DNA from: Pontibacter pudoricolor
GTDB lineage: Bacteria; Bacteroidota; Bacteroidia; Cytophagales; Hymenobacteraceae
DNA: 64,000 nt
Direction of reading: 5' to 3'
Assembly: GCF_010092985.1 (NCBI RefSeq)
Contig: NZ_CP048106.1
Coordinates: 186,001-250,000, forward strand
The number at the start of each line of letters is the position of its first letter. Position 1 is the stretch's first letter. Position numbers and translations under genes: made by a program. The notes under the pieces were generated by a model that was not told where the DNA came from, did no database searches, and was given only the letters and a program-made list of their open reading frames with translations. Shown here in pieces: positions 17,530-28,300 of the stretch.

Positions 17530-20500
17530 TTATTTTGTAATGTCTTCTTCTAATTTTTTAGCTGCCTCCAGCTGGCGTTCCCGTTCTCTTATGTGGCGAC
17601 TCTGCAGGTCCCGGAAAAGGTCCGAGAAGTTGTCATATTCCCGCTGGTAGATAAGGCCGGCCCCGGTTGCACGCACATCACCCTCCAGGAAATCTTCGTA
17701 CTGGTTGCGCTGGAAAGCCTGAATCCGTAGCCTGCCATCTTCTGTAAGCGAATATTCTACTGATATATCACCGGCAAAACTGCTCATGTTGCTTTGTTCG
17801 CGCTGGCCGCCTTCCAACCCGATGTCGGTACCCACGCGTACGGTCATGCGGTCGTTAAGGAATTGCTGGCGCAAGGCTACATTCAGGTCGGTGCGGCCCC
17901 GGGCACTACCGGACGAATAATCTTCATAGGAATCTACACCTAACTCCAGGCCAAGGCCACCTGCGTAGCGCTGCGTCAGGTTGTTAAGCTGATCGGTCAT
18001 TACCTGGCTTAAACTGTTGCGGGCCGTAGAGGCAAAGCCACCACCGGAGCTAGTAAACGGATCGGGAGCCATAAAACGGTTAAGTACGAGCAGCGAGAAT
18101 ACCTGCTTGTTCATTTCTGCTTCGTCGGTGCGCAGGTTGCCCAGGCTGGTCGCCACTTCGCGCGGCAGCTGGCCGCGCTGGTTTTCTGCGGCCTGTATAT
18201 CAAAACTGATTTCCGGTTTCAGCATATCACCTTCAACATTTACAAAAACCTGGAACATAAACTGGTTACGAAGCACCGGGTCCTGCGTGCCCCCTATCTG
18301 CGAGGCAACCAGTTCCATTGGTGCGGTTTCGACATTGTAAATGGCTGTAACCTGCATGTTGGCCTGTAAAGCGTCGCCTGTCCAGGCTATATAGCTGCCT
18401 TTCTCAATATCCAGCTCCCGCGAAACAAGGTCGTAAAAGTCCATGCTATACTTGCCTTCGGTTATCTCGTATCTGCCCGACATGTTGATCTGCCCGGACG
18501 GTGTCATGCCAATGAACAACGGATCGGTGTTGCCTTTAACAACCAGGTTGTCGCCCGTTATCGGGTCCAGGATTATAGTTACAGGTGTGTCGTCGGTAAC
18601 GGTAAGGCGGGTACTCACATCAGCGCCTACAAAGCCGGTTATCTGTGTTGTGTCGGCCTGTTTCTGGCCAATTATAGCAGTCAGCGAGTCATTCAGGTTT
18701 ACAAACTCTACTATCCCGTCCCGCTCTGCAGCGCCTACTCCAGCTGCCGGAATTACAAGCGTGAAATCGGAGCCCGGCAGTATTTTTACAGTTGATTCTA
18801 TAACAGGAACCGAAAAGTCGCCGGCTATAGTTGCGTCTGCATCAATAAATACGGTGCCATAATACAGGTCATTATCCTGGGCGGTAGAGTGAAGTGCCAG
18901 AAACTTATCTGTAGTGGCTGTCAGGTCGAAGCGGTATTCGGTATAGTTCTGTGTAAAGATGTTTCCGTTCAGCTCCAGTGTATTTCCCAGCGAGTCGGTT
19001 AAGGTAAAATCCGGCAAGCTGATGCCGTTCTCGTTAAATACCATGCGCTCGTTCTGCAGTTTGTAAAGCGAGCCAAGCTGGGTGATGATAAACTGTGCCT
19101 GGTTAAAGTTCAGGTCTCCGAGTATATTTGGGTCTGCTAAGGTGCCGGTAATGCGCAGGTTTCCGCTTGCGCTGCCATCCATGTTTTTAACCGCTCCGGC
19201 AGTAAAGCCCTGCAACGATTTTAAGTTGATGCTGGATATGTTGGCTGTCAGGTTGAGCAGTGTTGCGGTAGGCTGCGTTTCTATAAAGCCGTCTATCAGT
19301 ATCTGGTTTCCTTCATCTGTCAGGCGGGCATCTATAGTGTAGCGGTTGTTTGCTGCTGTACCGGCCACCAGGGCCAAATCACCAACAGGTACGCCTTCGT
19401 AGGTAAAATCCGTCACGGTTAAATCAGAGGTAAAGCCCGGCGCATTAGACATAATATTGCGCAGCGTAGCCTCTCCGTTTATAGTTCCGGTCATCAAACT
19501 GTCGCTTTGCTGGAACGAGCGGGTCAGGTATTCTATCTCGAAGTTCTTGAAAGTAGCGATCATTGGTGCTGACGGCCCCACCGGTCCCTGGCTGTTTAGC
19601 CCTAGTGCCATGTTGTTGTGCTGCAGGTTAATGTTGTTGGCATAAATAAAGTTGGTATCGAACTGCAGGTAATTGTCTTCGGGCACCGTCCAGGTATCGC
19701 CGTTAATAACCAGCTGCTCCGGGTTAAAAGCAAACCTGTAGCCACGTCCCAAACTGTTAAGCACTCCGCCAACTATAAATTTTGCCTCCGTACTGTCCTC
19801 CGCCATCGAAAGCCGCATTAACAGGTCGTTGTCGCGGGCAGCGCCTGTAAGGGCAACATCTTTTGCCCGCAACGACGGCGACAGGAACTGCGTGAGATCG
19901 GCGCTATAGTTCATTTTTTCGCGGTCGCCACGCACCTGCAGCGTAAGGCCGTTCAGGGTATAATCGGTGTACTTTATTTTACTGAAACTGCCATCCATCT
20001 TAAAGGTCTGGGTTTCGCCATCGTAAGAGCCGGTCAGCGGCCCGGACGGTTGCAGCTGTTCCAGGCCAGGTACAAAAGCAGTAACTATAGCTGGTTTCTT
20101 CAGGTCAATGTCAAAAGCAAAATCTTCAAGGTTCAGGTTGGCCGGGAACGGCGGATCAGGTTGCAGGTCGAAGTAGTTAGAAAAGTGCTTCATGAGCGCG
20201 GTTGGCAGCGTTTCGAGGGTGTTGCCAAACTGCATGTTGGCTGCCAATACATCAGAGCGCACCTGCACTTCGGTATTGCCGGTCTGTTGCTTTAACGTAA
20301 GTAACAGCGAATCTACGGGGTACTCTTTCTTGTCATACTGCACTACCAGTTGGCGGGCATCCATGGTTCCGCTTAGCGTGCTGGCATCGGCTCCTGTAAA
20401 GTTGCCTTTCATGGTTCCCTTTATGCTCAGTGGCTCGGCGTAAAGGTTTAGTGCCTGCAGGTTTGCCTGGTTCAGGTCAAGCGTAAAGGTATAGTTTGGC

Positions 20501-22530
20501 TTCTGAGCATTTCGGAGGTTAAAATTACCGTTCAGGGCCAGGTCCAGGTTCTGATCTTTGGTTCGGGCTGTTACAGCATACAGGTTTTTGTTGATATCTG
20601 CCTGCAGGTCTATGTCTTTGTAAGTGTAGTTGTTGTACTCAAATTTGCTGAGATCGGCTTTTACGTCGGCAACCATGGTTTCAGGTGTAAGACCATGGCC
20701 TTTGGCGGTAATGGTACCGGCTATAGTTCCGAGGCCCAGGCTGTCGGTAAATAGTTCATCCAGTGCAAAGCCTCCGGTTTTTATAGTTGCGTTAAACGAA
20801 TCGTTCCTGCCCATATCCACATCGGCTACCAGGTTACCGATGGAACTGTTTATCCTGGTGCGGGCATCAAAATTGGCCAGGGTACCTTCCACAACACCTT
20901 CAATGCTGATGCGTTCCGGAATTCGTATGTTAGGCGGAATTGAGCCTGGTGGAGCAAAGGCTAATATAGTTGCGCGCGTAGTCTGCAGTTGGTTCACATC
21001 CAGGTCCAGGAACAGGTTGTCTGGGTCGGTGGCATTGCGGATGTTGCCGCTTACATGAACTATAGTTCCGTTCAGCCCCGATGCCCGCAGATTACGCACG
21101 ATCATGTTATCTATAGTTCCCTGCACATCGCCGCTGAGTTGCACCGTAGAGTTGGCGATACTTTTAAAGGATGGGTTGGAGCGCAGCTCCGGCATAAAGT
21201 ACAATACATCCTGCATCGCGATGCGGCTGTCAACTATATTCAGATCGAGTTGGGTATTGCCCGGCTTTTCGGCCAGCGCATCCAGCGAACTATAGCGTAT
21301 GGCAAGGTCGCGTTGGATATGGCTTTTTCCGGTTTTCAGGTCCAGGTCAGTGAGCTTTGTCTCAACAGAATCGAATAAGATATTTGCCTGGAAGTTTTGA
21401 ACCAGGAAACCGCTTTTTTCTTTCAGTTGCAGTTGTTTTAGCTCGGCCTGGGTGCGGTTTAAACTATAGCTCAGGTCGCTGGCCTGCAGTACCACATCAG
21501 TAAAGTGCAGGTGGTCGTAATCCATGCCGCGCGGCTGGGCTGGTGTGTTAAAGTTGTCGAATTTAATGTTTACGCCGGAGATGTCTGTTTCGCCTAACGT
21601 TACTACCCAGTTTACCGGTTGCCCCTGTGTTTTCTCAACCGATTTGTCGAGGTCGCGCACTATTTTAGCCGGGTTCACGGCCAGCGAATCAGACGGTTTA
21701 TATTTTTCCTGGGCATACACTATAGTTGAGTTGTGCAGGCTCAGGTTGCTGAGGTCTACGCGTGCGTTGGGCAGGTCGATGTTGTCGGAGGTTAGGTTGG
21801 CTTTTCCAAGGTCTACCTCGATGCGCTGTTCGGCTACCCGGTTCTCGTACCGCAATCTTATTTTTTCCAGGTCTACTTTGTTCAGCCCGAAATCAAAAGC
21901 AATCGGTTGCGGCTCCGTCTCAGGTGCCAGCTTTGTCTGAATGATGTTTATCCAGGTGTTTTTGAGCGCCACCTTATCCACCAGGTATTTCTGTTCTTCC
22001 AGGTCCAACTCATCCATCGTGGTGCTTAGCTGGCCAATGTGTGTCTCAACCAGGTTTCCGCCGGCTTCGTCTTTAAAACTTACCCGTACATCATCCAGGT
22101 TTATAACACCCAGCCTAATGGCCAGCGCTGACGTGTCGGCAGGGGTGGTTGTGGCTGTAGTGTCGGTAGCGAAAGCGGCTAACAGGAAATCGAAATTGGA
22201 AGTGCTGTCGGGGTTAATGTGCAGTTTTAGCCGTACGTGGTCCAGGTCAATTTTGCTGATATCGTATTTACCGCTCAGCAGGCCAAGTATGTTCATGTCC
22301 ACACCCAGGCGCTGGCTGTACCAAAGGGTATCCTGTTGCTGGTCTTCGATGTAAACCTCCTTCAATACGAGGGCGTTGCGCCAGTCTGTGGTAAAACCTC
22401 CGATCTCAACTTTTGTGCTGAGCATGTCTTCGAGATAATTGGCCCCCTTTTTGGCAGCAAAGTTCTGCACCCCCTGAAACTGCAGCGCAACTACGAGGAC
22501 AACAACAACTCCAATAATAAATACTAACAA
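17530..22530 (-). CDS. tamB: Translocation and assembly module protein TamB (AsmA-like superfamily)
   Basis: 1666 residues with one N-terminal membrane anchor (LVFIIGVVVVLVVALQF), a very long repetitive beta-rich periplasmic region of the AsmA-like/repeating beta-groove type, and the conserved C-terminal TamB (DUF490) domain ending with SLTEDGRLRIQAFQRNQYEDF and YQREYDNFSDLFRDL. It spans from inner to outer membrane and pairs with the TamA-like lipoprotein directly downstream. The start is uncertain: no ATG occurs near the anchor. The TTG at 22530 is used here, but the frame stays open for about 30 more codons upstream (through KHIGKVTAKVILW), so the true start may be an upstream alternative codon. 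Confidence 0.9.
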   Translation of the reverse strand: MLVFIIGVVVVLVVALQFQGVQNFAAKKGANYLEDMLSTKVEIGGFTTDWRNALVLKEVYIEDQQQDTLWYSQRLGVDMNILGLLSGKYDISKIDLDHVRLKLHINPDSTSNFDFLLAAFATDTTATTTPADTSALAIRLGVINLDDVRVSFKDEAGGNLVETHIGQLSTTMDELDLEEQKYLVDKVALKNTWINIIQTKLAPETEPQPIAFDFGLNKVDLEKIRLRYENRVAEQRIEVDLGKANLTSDNIDLPNARVDLSNLSLHNSTIVYAQEKYKPSDSLAVNPAKIVRDLDKSVEKTQGQPVNWVVTLGETDISGVNIKFDNFNTPAQPRGMDYDHLHFTDVVLQASDLSYSLNRTQAELKQLQLKEKSGFLVQNFQANILFDSVETKLTDLDLKTGKSHIQRDLAIRYSSLDALAEKPGNTQLDLNIVDSRIAMQDVLYFMPELRSNPSFKSIANSTVQLSGDVQGTIDNMIVRNLRASGLNGTIVHVSGNIRNATDPDNLFLDLDVNQLQTTRATILAFAPPGSIPPNIRIPERISIEGVVEGTLANFDARTRINSSIGNLVADVDMGRNDSFNATIKTGGFALDELFTDSLGLGTIAGTITAKGHGLTPETMVADVKADLSKFEYNNYTYKDIDLQADINKNLYAVTARTKDQNLDLALNGNFNLRNAQKPNYTFTLDLNQANLQALNLYAEPLSIKGTMKGNFTGADASTLSGTMDARQLVVQYDKKEYPVDSLLLTLKQQTGNTEVQVRSDVLAANMQFGNTLETLPTALMKHFSNYFDLQPDPPFPANLNLEDFAFDIDLKKPAIVTAFVPGLEQLQPSGPLTGSYDGETQTFKMDGSFSKIKYTDYTLNGLTLQVRGDREKMNYSADLTQFLSPSLRAKDVALTGAARDNDLLMRLSMAEDSTEAKFIVGGVLNSLGRGYRFAFNPEQLVINGDTWTVPEDNYLQFDTNFIYANNINLQHNNMALGLNSQGPVGPSAPMIATFKNFEIEYLTRSFQQSDSLMTGTINGEATLRNIMSNAPGFTSDLTVTDFTYEGVPVGDLALVAGTAANNRYTIDARLTDEGNQILIDGFIETQPTATLLNLTANISSINLKSLQGFTAGAVKNMDGSASGNLRITGTLADPNILGDLNFNQAQFIITQLGSLYKLQNERMVFNENGISLPDFTLTDSLGNTLELNGNIFTQNYTEYRFDLTATTDKFLALHSTAQDNDLYYGTVFIDADATIAGDFSVPVIESTVKILPGSDFTLVIPAAGVGAAERDGIVEFVNLNDSLTAIIGQKQADTTQITGFVGADVSTRLTVTDDTPVTIILDPITGDNLVVKGNTDPLFIGMTPSGQINMSGRYEITEGKYSMDFYDLVSRELDIEKGSYIAWTGDALQANMQVTAIYNVETAPMELVASQIGGTQDPVLRNQFMFQVFVNVEGDMLKPEISFDIQAAENQRGQLPREVATSLGNLRTDEAEMNKQVFSLLVLNRFMAPDPFTSSGGGFASTARNSLSQVMTDQLNNLTQRYAGGLGLELGVDSYEDYSSGSARGRTDLNVALRQQFLNDRMTVRVGTDIGLEGGQREQSNMSSFAGDISVEYSLTEDGRLRIQAFQRNQYEDFLEGDVRATGAGLIYQREYDNFSDLFRDLQSRHIRERERQLEAAKKLEEDITK

Positions 22531-23032
22531 CCACAGGATGACCTTGGCTGTTACTTTTCCGATATGTTTAGCCGATGCGATATGTCTGTTATAGTTAGGT
22601 TCTGATTTGCCTTTACGGAATTATACAAACAAAGATGGGGTGCTATATAGGTATTTCATTGATTATCGATTATTCATATAGGTTTATGAATTGGTTTATA
22701 TCCGGGAAGCATAGCTAAGAAGTACAATTTATAGTTAACCGGAAGGTGGTGCTCAAACTATAGTTGCTAAAAACTGAAGTTCAGGAAGAGGATTGTACAG
22801 GGGTATGGATCCGGCTATAAAATCGGATATTAATTAGGCAGCCTGCAATTTTATATCGTAAGCGCGGGCTTAAGGACGAACTCTGCAAAATACATTCCCG
22901 TAAAATCAGATGTTTCGACACACCTTGGTTTGTGCACAGGCACATTCTGCTATTGTTTATTGTACAGGCTTCCAGCATAGGTTCCGCTTGTCTGGCTTGT
23001 GTAAGGTTTTTTTCACCTAAGATAGAGCACCT
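22531..23032. other. Divergent spacer between tamB and the FAD-binding protein gene
   Basis: About 500 bases. The first 90 continue the tamB frame without an ATG. The rest is AT-rich, with one AACTATAGTT-type word near 22757 and no coding ORF. Promoters for both flanking genes must lie here, but none fits the consensus well. Confidence 0.4.
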
Positions 23033-24442
23033 ATGGCGATTGCAATTATTGGAGGAGGCCTCAGTGGCACGTTAACAGCTATTCATTTGCTGCGGAGCGC
23101 CAGGGGTAGTAAGATCATCTACCTGATAGAGCAGGACCGGTACAGAATGAATCGTGGCGTAGCCTATTCAAGTCAATTGGCGTTTCAGCCCTTGAATGTA
23201 CCTGCCTCGGCTATGAGCCTGTTCCCGGAGCAGCCCCTCGATTTTTATGACTGGCTTACCGTACAGCAGCACCGCTACGAAAAGCATTTAAAGCAGCCTG
23301 TCAGCAAAGACGATTTCATTCCCCGGTTTATTTTCGGAGATTACCTGAAAAGCAGGTTAGAGGAGGCGGAACTGCTTGCTTCAGAAGATGTAAAGCTTGT
23401 AAAGGTGTATGATGAAGCCCTGGGAGTTACCAGACTAGGTGATTCCTTTCGGGTTAAGTTTAAAGAGCATGATGCTATAGTTGCAGATAAAGTAGTGCTG
23501 GCTATAGGTAATTTTCCGCCGGGCGATCTGCCAATTCCCAATCATGCTTTTTACCAGGGCAGTAACTACGTCGCTTCGCCCTGGAGCGCAAAAGGGCTGG
23601 CTGACCTGCAGCCGGAGTCTCCGCTTCTGCTCATCGGCTCAAGCCTGACGATGGTAGACCTGGTGGGCAGCCTGCAGGCTGAAGGCCATAGCGGAAAAAT
23701 TTACGTCGTATCGCGGCACGGATTACTGCCACAGGCTTTTGATGTGAACACGCAACTTTACCAAGGCCTCCATCTTCCTGACCTCAACGATTCCTTATCC
23801 GTGTCAGAACTGTTCCGGTTCCTCCGGAACGAGATTAAAAAGGCAGAAGAACAAGGCTATAGTTGGCGCAGCGTGCTGGATGCCATGCGCGTACACATCC
23901 CGGCAATCTGGCAGGCCTTTTCGCTATCGGAAAAGAAGCGGTTTCTGCGCCATGTACGCCCTTACTGGGAAACCCACCGCCACCGCATGCCCGCCGGTTC
24001 CGCAGCCATGCTAAAGGAGTTGCAGGACCAGGGCCGTTTAGAGCTGATAGCCGGAACTATAGTTGACATGAAAACAGAAGGGGAGATGGCCTGTGTAACT
24101 ATAAAAAGACGAAAACAAACTATAGTTCAGCCTATAAAAGTAGGTCGCGTGATCAACTGTACAGGTCCTGAGTGCAACTACGCAAAAATAAAGCTGCCTT
24201 TGGTGCAGCAACTGCTTACTGATGGCCTGATAAAACCGGACAACTTAAAACTGGGTCTGGTAACGACTGAGGATGGCACGCTGGTAAGCGAAAGCGAGGT
24301 ACCAATAGATGGCTTGTATACCATAGGCCCACCCCGGAAGGCTTTGCTGTACGAGTCTACTGCCCTGCGGGAAATACGGCATCAGGCAAAAGACCTGGCA
24401 CACAGGTTACTGCAGGAGAATGAACAGTGCATAACGATGTAA
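23033..24442 (+). CDS. FAD/NAD(P)-binding protein (NAD_binding_9 family)
   Basis: 469 residues. The N-terminal dinucleotide motif IIGGGLSGT begins at residue 5, followed by GVAYSSQLAFQPLNVPASAMSLF, the signature of the Pfam NAD_binding_9 oxidoreductase-like family, where the adenine nucleotide is bound by the first domain. A second nucleotide motif (LLIGSSLTMVDL) sits near residue 200. Members are found beside acyl carrier or monooxygenase-like genes in some bacteria, but their reaction is not established. No signal peptide. The gene is alone, with a repeat-filled spacer after it. Confidence 0.85.
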   Translation: MAIAIIGGGLSGTLTAIHLLRSARGSKIIYLIEQDRYRMNRGVAYSSQLAFQPLNVPASAMSLFPEQPLDFYDWLTVQQHRYEKHLKQPVSKDDFIPRFIFGDYLKSRLEEAELLASEDVKLVKVYDEALGVTRLGDSFRVKFKEHDAIVADKVVLAIGNFPPGDLPIPNHAFYQGSNYVASPWSAKGLADLQPESPLLLIGSSLTMVDLVGSLQAEGHSGKIYVVSRHGLLPQAFDVNTQLYQGLHLPDLNDSLSVSELFRFLRNEIKKAEEQGYSWRSVLDAMRVHIPAIWQAFSLSEKKRFLRHVRPYWETHRHRMPAGSAAMLKELQDQGRLELIAGTIVDMKTEGEMACVTIKRRKQTIVQPIKVGRVINCTGPECNYAKIKLPLVQQLLTDGLIKPDNLKLGLVTTEDGTLVSESEVPIDGLYTIGPPRKALLYESTALREIRHQAKDLAHRLLQENEQCITM

Positions 24443-24708
24443 TTCTCTTCATCACCGTCCGATGAAGCATTGCAACTATAGTTAATAAGTAAGGGCCCTT
24501 GCGCGCGCCGCGCGAGTGTCAACTATCAGCGGCCTCTGGCCGCGTTAAACTATAGTTTATAGTTTCCTGTCCTTTACTGCTATATTATATTATGGGATGA
24601 AGCGGAGAGATTCTGTTAATGTTATTAAAGACACGAACGTCTTCGCTGGTAACGAACTATAGCAAGGACTTCTGGCCCTGGCTATAGTTTGCTATTACGG
24701 TTTTGCTG
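24443..24708. other. Spacer with CTATAG words and small GC-rich palindromes
   Basis: About 265 bases downstream of the FAD-binding protein gene. It contains GCGCGCGCCGCGCG-like and GCGGCCTCTGGCCGC palindromes (around 24499-24543) and several CTATAG words. No coding ORF. Confidence 0.5.
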
Positions 24709-24816
24709 TTCCGGACATCCTTGTCCGGAACCACTCTGCTGCGGACGTCCACGTCCGCGTAAGTCGGGGACAAGGATGTCCCCGACAGAAAGCTTTCGGA
24801 CATGGATGTCCGAAAG
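24709..24816. repeat. Array of four related hairpins (GGACxTCC...GTCC family)
   Basis: Four consecutive inverted repeats of one family: 24709-24730 (TTCCGGACA/TGTCCGGAA), 24741-24758 (GCGGACGT/ACGTCCGC), 24763-24786 (GTCGGGGACA/TGTCCCCGAC) and 24793-24816 (CTTTCGGACA/TGTCCGAAAG). Arms are perfect, 8-10 bp, with loops of 2-4 bases. The arms share the core GGAC but differ in flanking bases in a compensated way. Confidence 0.85.
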
Positions 24817-24889
24817 AGCGATAGAGGTTAGGTTTAAAGTACTATACAGTTTAAAGCATAGATATAGTTTACCACAGGGCACAAAAAAA

Positions 24890-24912
24890 CGCCGCAAGTT
24901 ATAGTTGCGGCG
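24890..24912 (-). terminator. Terminator of the ACP-like gene
   Basis: CGCCGCAA (24890-24897) and TTGCGGCG (24905-24912) form the stem; seven A residues at 24883-24889 give a U-run on the minus strand. The loop contains a TATAGT word. Confidence 0.9.
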
Positions 24913-24936
24913 CTTCTTCTTTATAATCTAACTGGC

Positions 24937-25197
24937 TTAATCAGCCTGTTGCAAGGTCTGCTTGTACACATAGTTCACAAAGTCATCTACGGTATACACC
25001 GGTACCTCATCAGGTATAGTCAGGTGGTAGGTTTTTTCTACTTTCAGGATAATGTCTACCACATCTATAATGTCCAGCCCTAATTTGGTAAGGTCCCGTA
25101 CTTCGAGCAGATTGTTCTTGTTGATTTTCGTAACAGAAGAGATGATCTTCACCACTTCTTTCTGAATTGACCGGATGTCTGAAGTTACATTAGTCAT
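24937..25197 (-). CDS. Acyl carrier protein-like protein lacking the phosphopantetheine serine
   Basis: 86 residues, with the four-helix spacing of acyl carrier proteins and the helix II region LTKLGLDIIDVVDIILKVEKTY aligned to the ACP motif LGxDSLDxVEL. The position of the 4'-phosphopantetheine serine is Ile43 (Asp42-Ile43-Ile44), so it cannot be converted to the usual holo-form at that site. The rest of the recognition helix, including acidic residues and IPDE before helix III, is retained. It stands alone with its own terminator. It may be a structural or regulatory ACP homologue; it is not the housekeeping fatty-acid ACP. Confidence 0.75.
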   Translation of the reverse strand: MTNVTSDIRSIQKEVVKIISSVTKINKNNLLEVRDLTKLGLDIIDVVDIILKVEKTYHLTIPDEVPVYTVDDFVNYVYKQTLQQAD

Positions 25198-25303
25198 GGT
25201 ATGTAAAGGGTAAAAGTAAGTCTGGTTCTGAGATTGCAGAAACTATAAGTACCCGCAATCTCCCCAGCAATTTATAAGTATGAAAACAGGTAATACACGC
25301 TGA

Positions 25304-28300
25304 TTAATGCGCGAACTCGTGCGCCATTTTCTTTTCTTCCAGCATCTTGGTCTCGTGTTCCAGCTCTTCCAGGGTTTTCTCTTCCAGCTCGATCTTGGTT
25401 TTCTTATCCAAACCGAACTTTACAAGAATTCTGTCAAAGCCATAGTAGATGATCGGAACCACGATAAGCGTCAGGAACATGGATGAGCTCAGACCACCGA
25501 TCAGGGCCCAGGCCAGACCATTTTTAGTAGCAGCTACCGAGCCACCTGCCAGCGCAATCGGCAACATACCAATCACCATCGCCAGCGTCGTCATCAGGAT
25601 CGGGCGGAAACGGATTCTTACCGCTTCAATCAGGGCTTCCTTCACTTCCACGCCTTCGTCTTTCAGCTTGTTGGTAAAGTCCACTACCATGATCGCGTTC
25701 TTCGCTACCAGACCGATCATCATAATGATACCCAGGATAGAGAAAATACTCAGCGATTGCGAGGCAAGTGCCAGGGCCAGCAAGGCACCGATGATCGCCA
25801 GCGGAATAGAGAACAATACTACCAGCGGGTAAATGTAAGAGTCGTACAGCGCCACCATGATCAGGTACACGAAGATGATAGAGGCAAGCAGGGCTACACC
25901 CAGCGTACCGAAACCTTCGCTCTGGTTTTTCAGGTTACCACCGTACTCCAGGCTAACGCCGGCAGGCATGCTTACTTCCGCCATTTTCGCCTGTATGTCG
26001 GCTCCTACCGAACCGGTTGGTCTCCCAATTACCTGCGAGTTCACGTTTACCGAAGTTACACGGTTGTAACGCTCCAGCTGCGACGGACCAGTAGACTGGC
26101 GGATATCAGCGAACTGTGCCAGGCGAACGATCTGCCCTTTACTGTTCACAAAAGACAGGTTACCGATGTCGGTTACGCTACGGCGGTCAAACTCATCCAG
26201 GCGGATGTTGATGTCGTAGTCTTCGGTGCCGGAGCGGAACGTAACATCAGAGTTGCCACTGAAAGCCAGCTGCATACTTGCACCCACACTCTCCAGCGAC
26301 AAGCCAACGTTCGCCATCTTATCCCGGTCCACTACCACTTCAATTTCCGGGTTACCACCTTCCACTGACATTTCTACGTCGGCAGTACCATCCACACCTT
26401 CTGTAATGGCCATCACTTTCTGCGAGAAATTCATCACGCTGTCCAGGTTAGAGCCCGAAATGATGATCTGGATCGGAGCCTGTGAGTTACCTACCAGGCC
26501 AACCGGCACCGGCGTTACTTCCACATCCGGAATGCTGCTTTCAATGTCTGCCTTTGCCTGGCGGCTGAACTGGTCTGTACTGAAATCACGTTCCTTTACA
26601 TCTACCAGTGTTACCGAAACGTCGGCTTTATAGGCTGTGTTCTGGCCGGCCTGTGCCGAGGTAGTGGTACCCACTGTGGTAAACACTTTCTTAACTTCAG
26701 GTTTAGCCAGCAGGTATTCCTCCACCTTGCGGGTAGCAAAGTTGGTCTGCTCTACGGTGGCATTCTTTGGCAATTCCAGCTGTAAGCTTACTTCACCGCG
26801 GTCGCCGGCAGGTATAAATTCTGATCCTACAAAGCCCAGCGGTACCAGCGCAAACGAAGCGACTAGCAGCAACATTGTTACCCCCAGCGTAATGAATTTG
26901 TGGTTAAATGCCCACTTCAGGGTAGCAGTAAAACCATCGATCACACGGTCCAGGAAGCGCTCGAAAGCAAGTATAAATCGTCCGAAAATGTTCTTGTCAG
27001 AGATATGTTCCAGTCTGGAGAAACGGCTTGCAAGCAATGGAATAAGCGTAAAAGCTACGAACAAGGAGATCATCGTGGCTACGGCAACCACTACTGCAAA
27101 CTGGCGCAGTATATCTGATACCAGACCTGATGAAAGTGCGATCGGGATGAACACGACCACAATAACAAGGGTAATGGAAGTAACTGTTGCCATGATCTCA
27201 CGGATACCATCGTAAGCAGCCTGCGCCGGCTTTTTGCCCATCTCCATGTGGCGGTGAATGTTCTCAATTACCACAATGGCATCATCCACCAGGATACCAA
27301 CTACCAGCGAAAGTGCCAGTAACGACATCAGGTTAAGCGAGTAACCGAACAGGTACATGGCTATGAACGTGGCCACCAACGATGCCGGGATAGACACCAT
27401 TACGATAACCGCATTACGCAGCGAGTGCAGGAACAGCAACATCACAATTGCCACCAGTATAACAGCAATAATTAAGTCATGTATCACCGAGTCGGCAGCT
27501 TCCAGGGTAAAGTCGGAAGAGTCGTTGGCTACGTTGAATTTCAGGCCTTCGGCAGCGTAGGTTTTCTCCAGGTCGGCAAGCGCTTCTTTGGTCAGGCGGC
27601 TTACTTCCACGGCATTGGCATCCGATTGTTTCTGTATGGTTATACCTACCGATGGATTCCCGTTGATACGGTTCATTACTTCAATGTCCTTCTGGGTATC
27701 CTGTACTTCGGCTACATCCGATAGGCGCACAATCCCTTTATCATCCTGGCGGATGATCAGGTTATTCAGCTGCTCCAAAGACTGGAATTTACCTGCCAGT
27801 CGGATCTGTGTCTGGCCGCTTTCCTGCTTTATCTTACCTGTCGGGAAGTCGAGATTAGAGTTGCGGATCTTCTGCTGTACCTGCAGGATAGACAGGTTAT
27901 AAGCTTCCAGTTTGTTGGCGTCGATGTTTACCTTGATCTCACGTTCCTGGCCACCGAGTACTTTAATGGCAGCCATACCCTGTATGCGCGATAGTTCCGG
28001 TTTGATCTTTTTATCGATCAGGTCATAGAACTCGGTAGCGGGCATGTTGGCGGTAGCACCCATTTTAATGATGGGCAGGTCGTCGAGGTCAAATTTGTTC
28101 AGCGTAGGGGCATCGGCATCTTCCGGTAATTTGGCCAGGATGGTGTTGATCTTACGCTGTGCTTCCTGTAAACTCAGGTCCACGTCAGTGCCCTGGTTCA
28201 GGTTGATCACGATCATCGAAAAGCTTTCCATCGAGGTGCTTTTCATCTCCTTCACGTTCTCAAGCGAGGCAAGTGCGTCTTCAATCTCTTTGGTAACAGA

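Noticed and set aside
24709-24816. CRISPR array
   Set aside because: The units are individual hairpins with different arms, not direct repeats separated by spacers of constant length, and no cas gene is present.
24682-24904. Two opposite 71-residue ORFs over the four-hairpin array
   Set aside because: They are mirror translations of the inverted repeats and carry no other coding signal.
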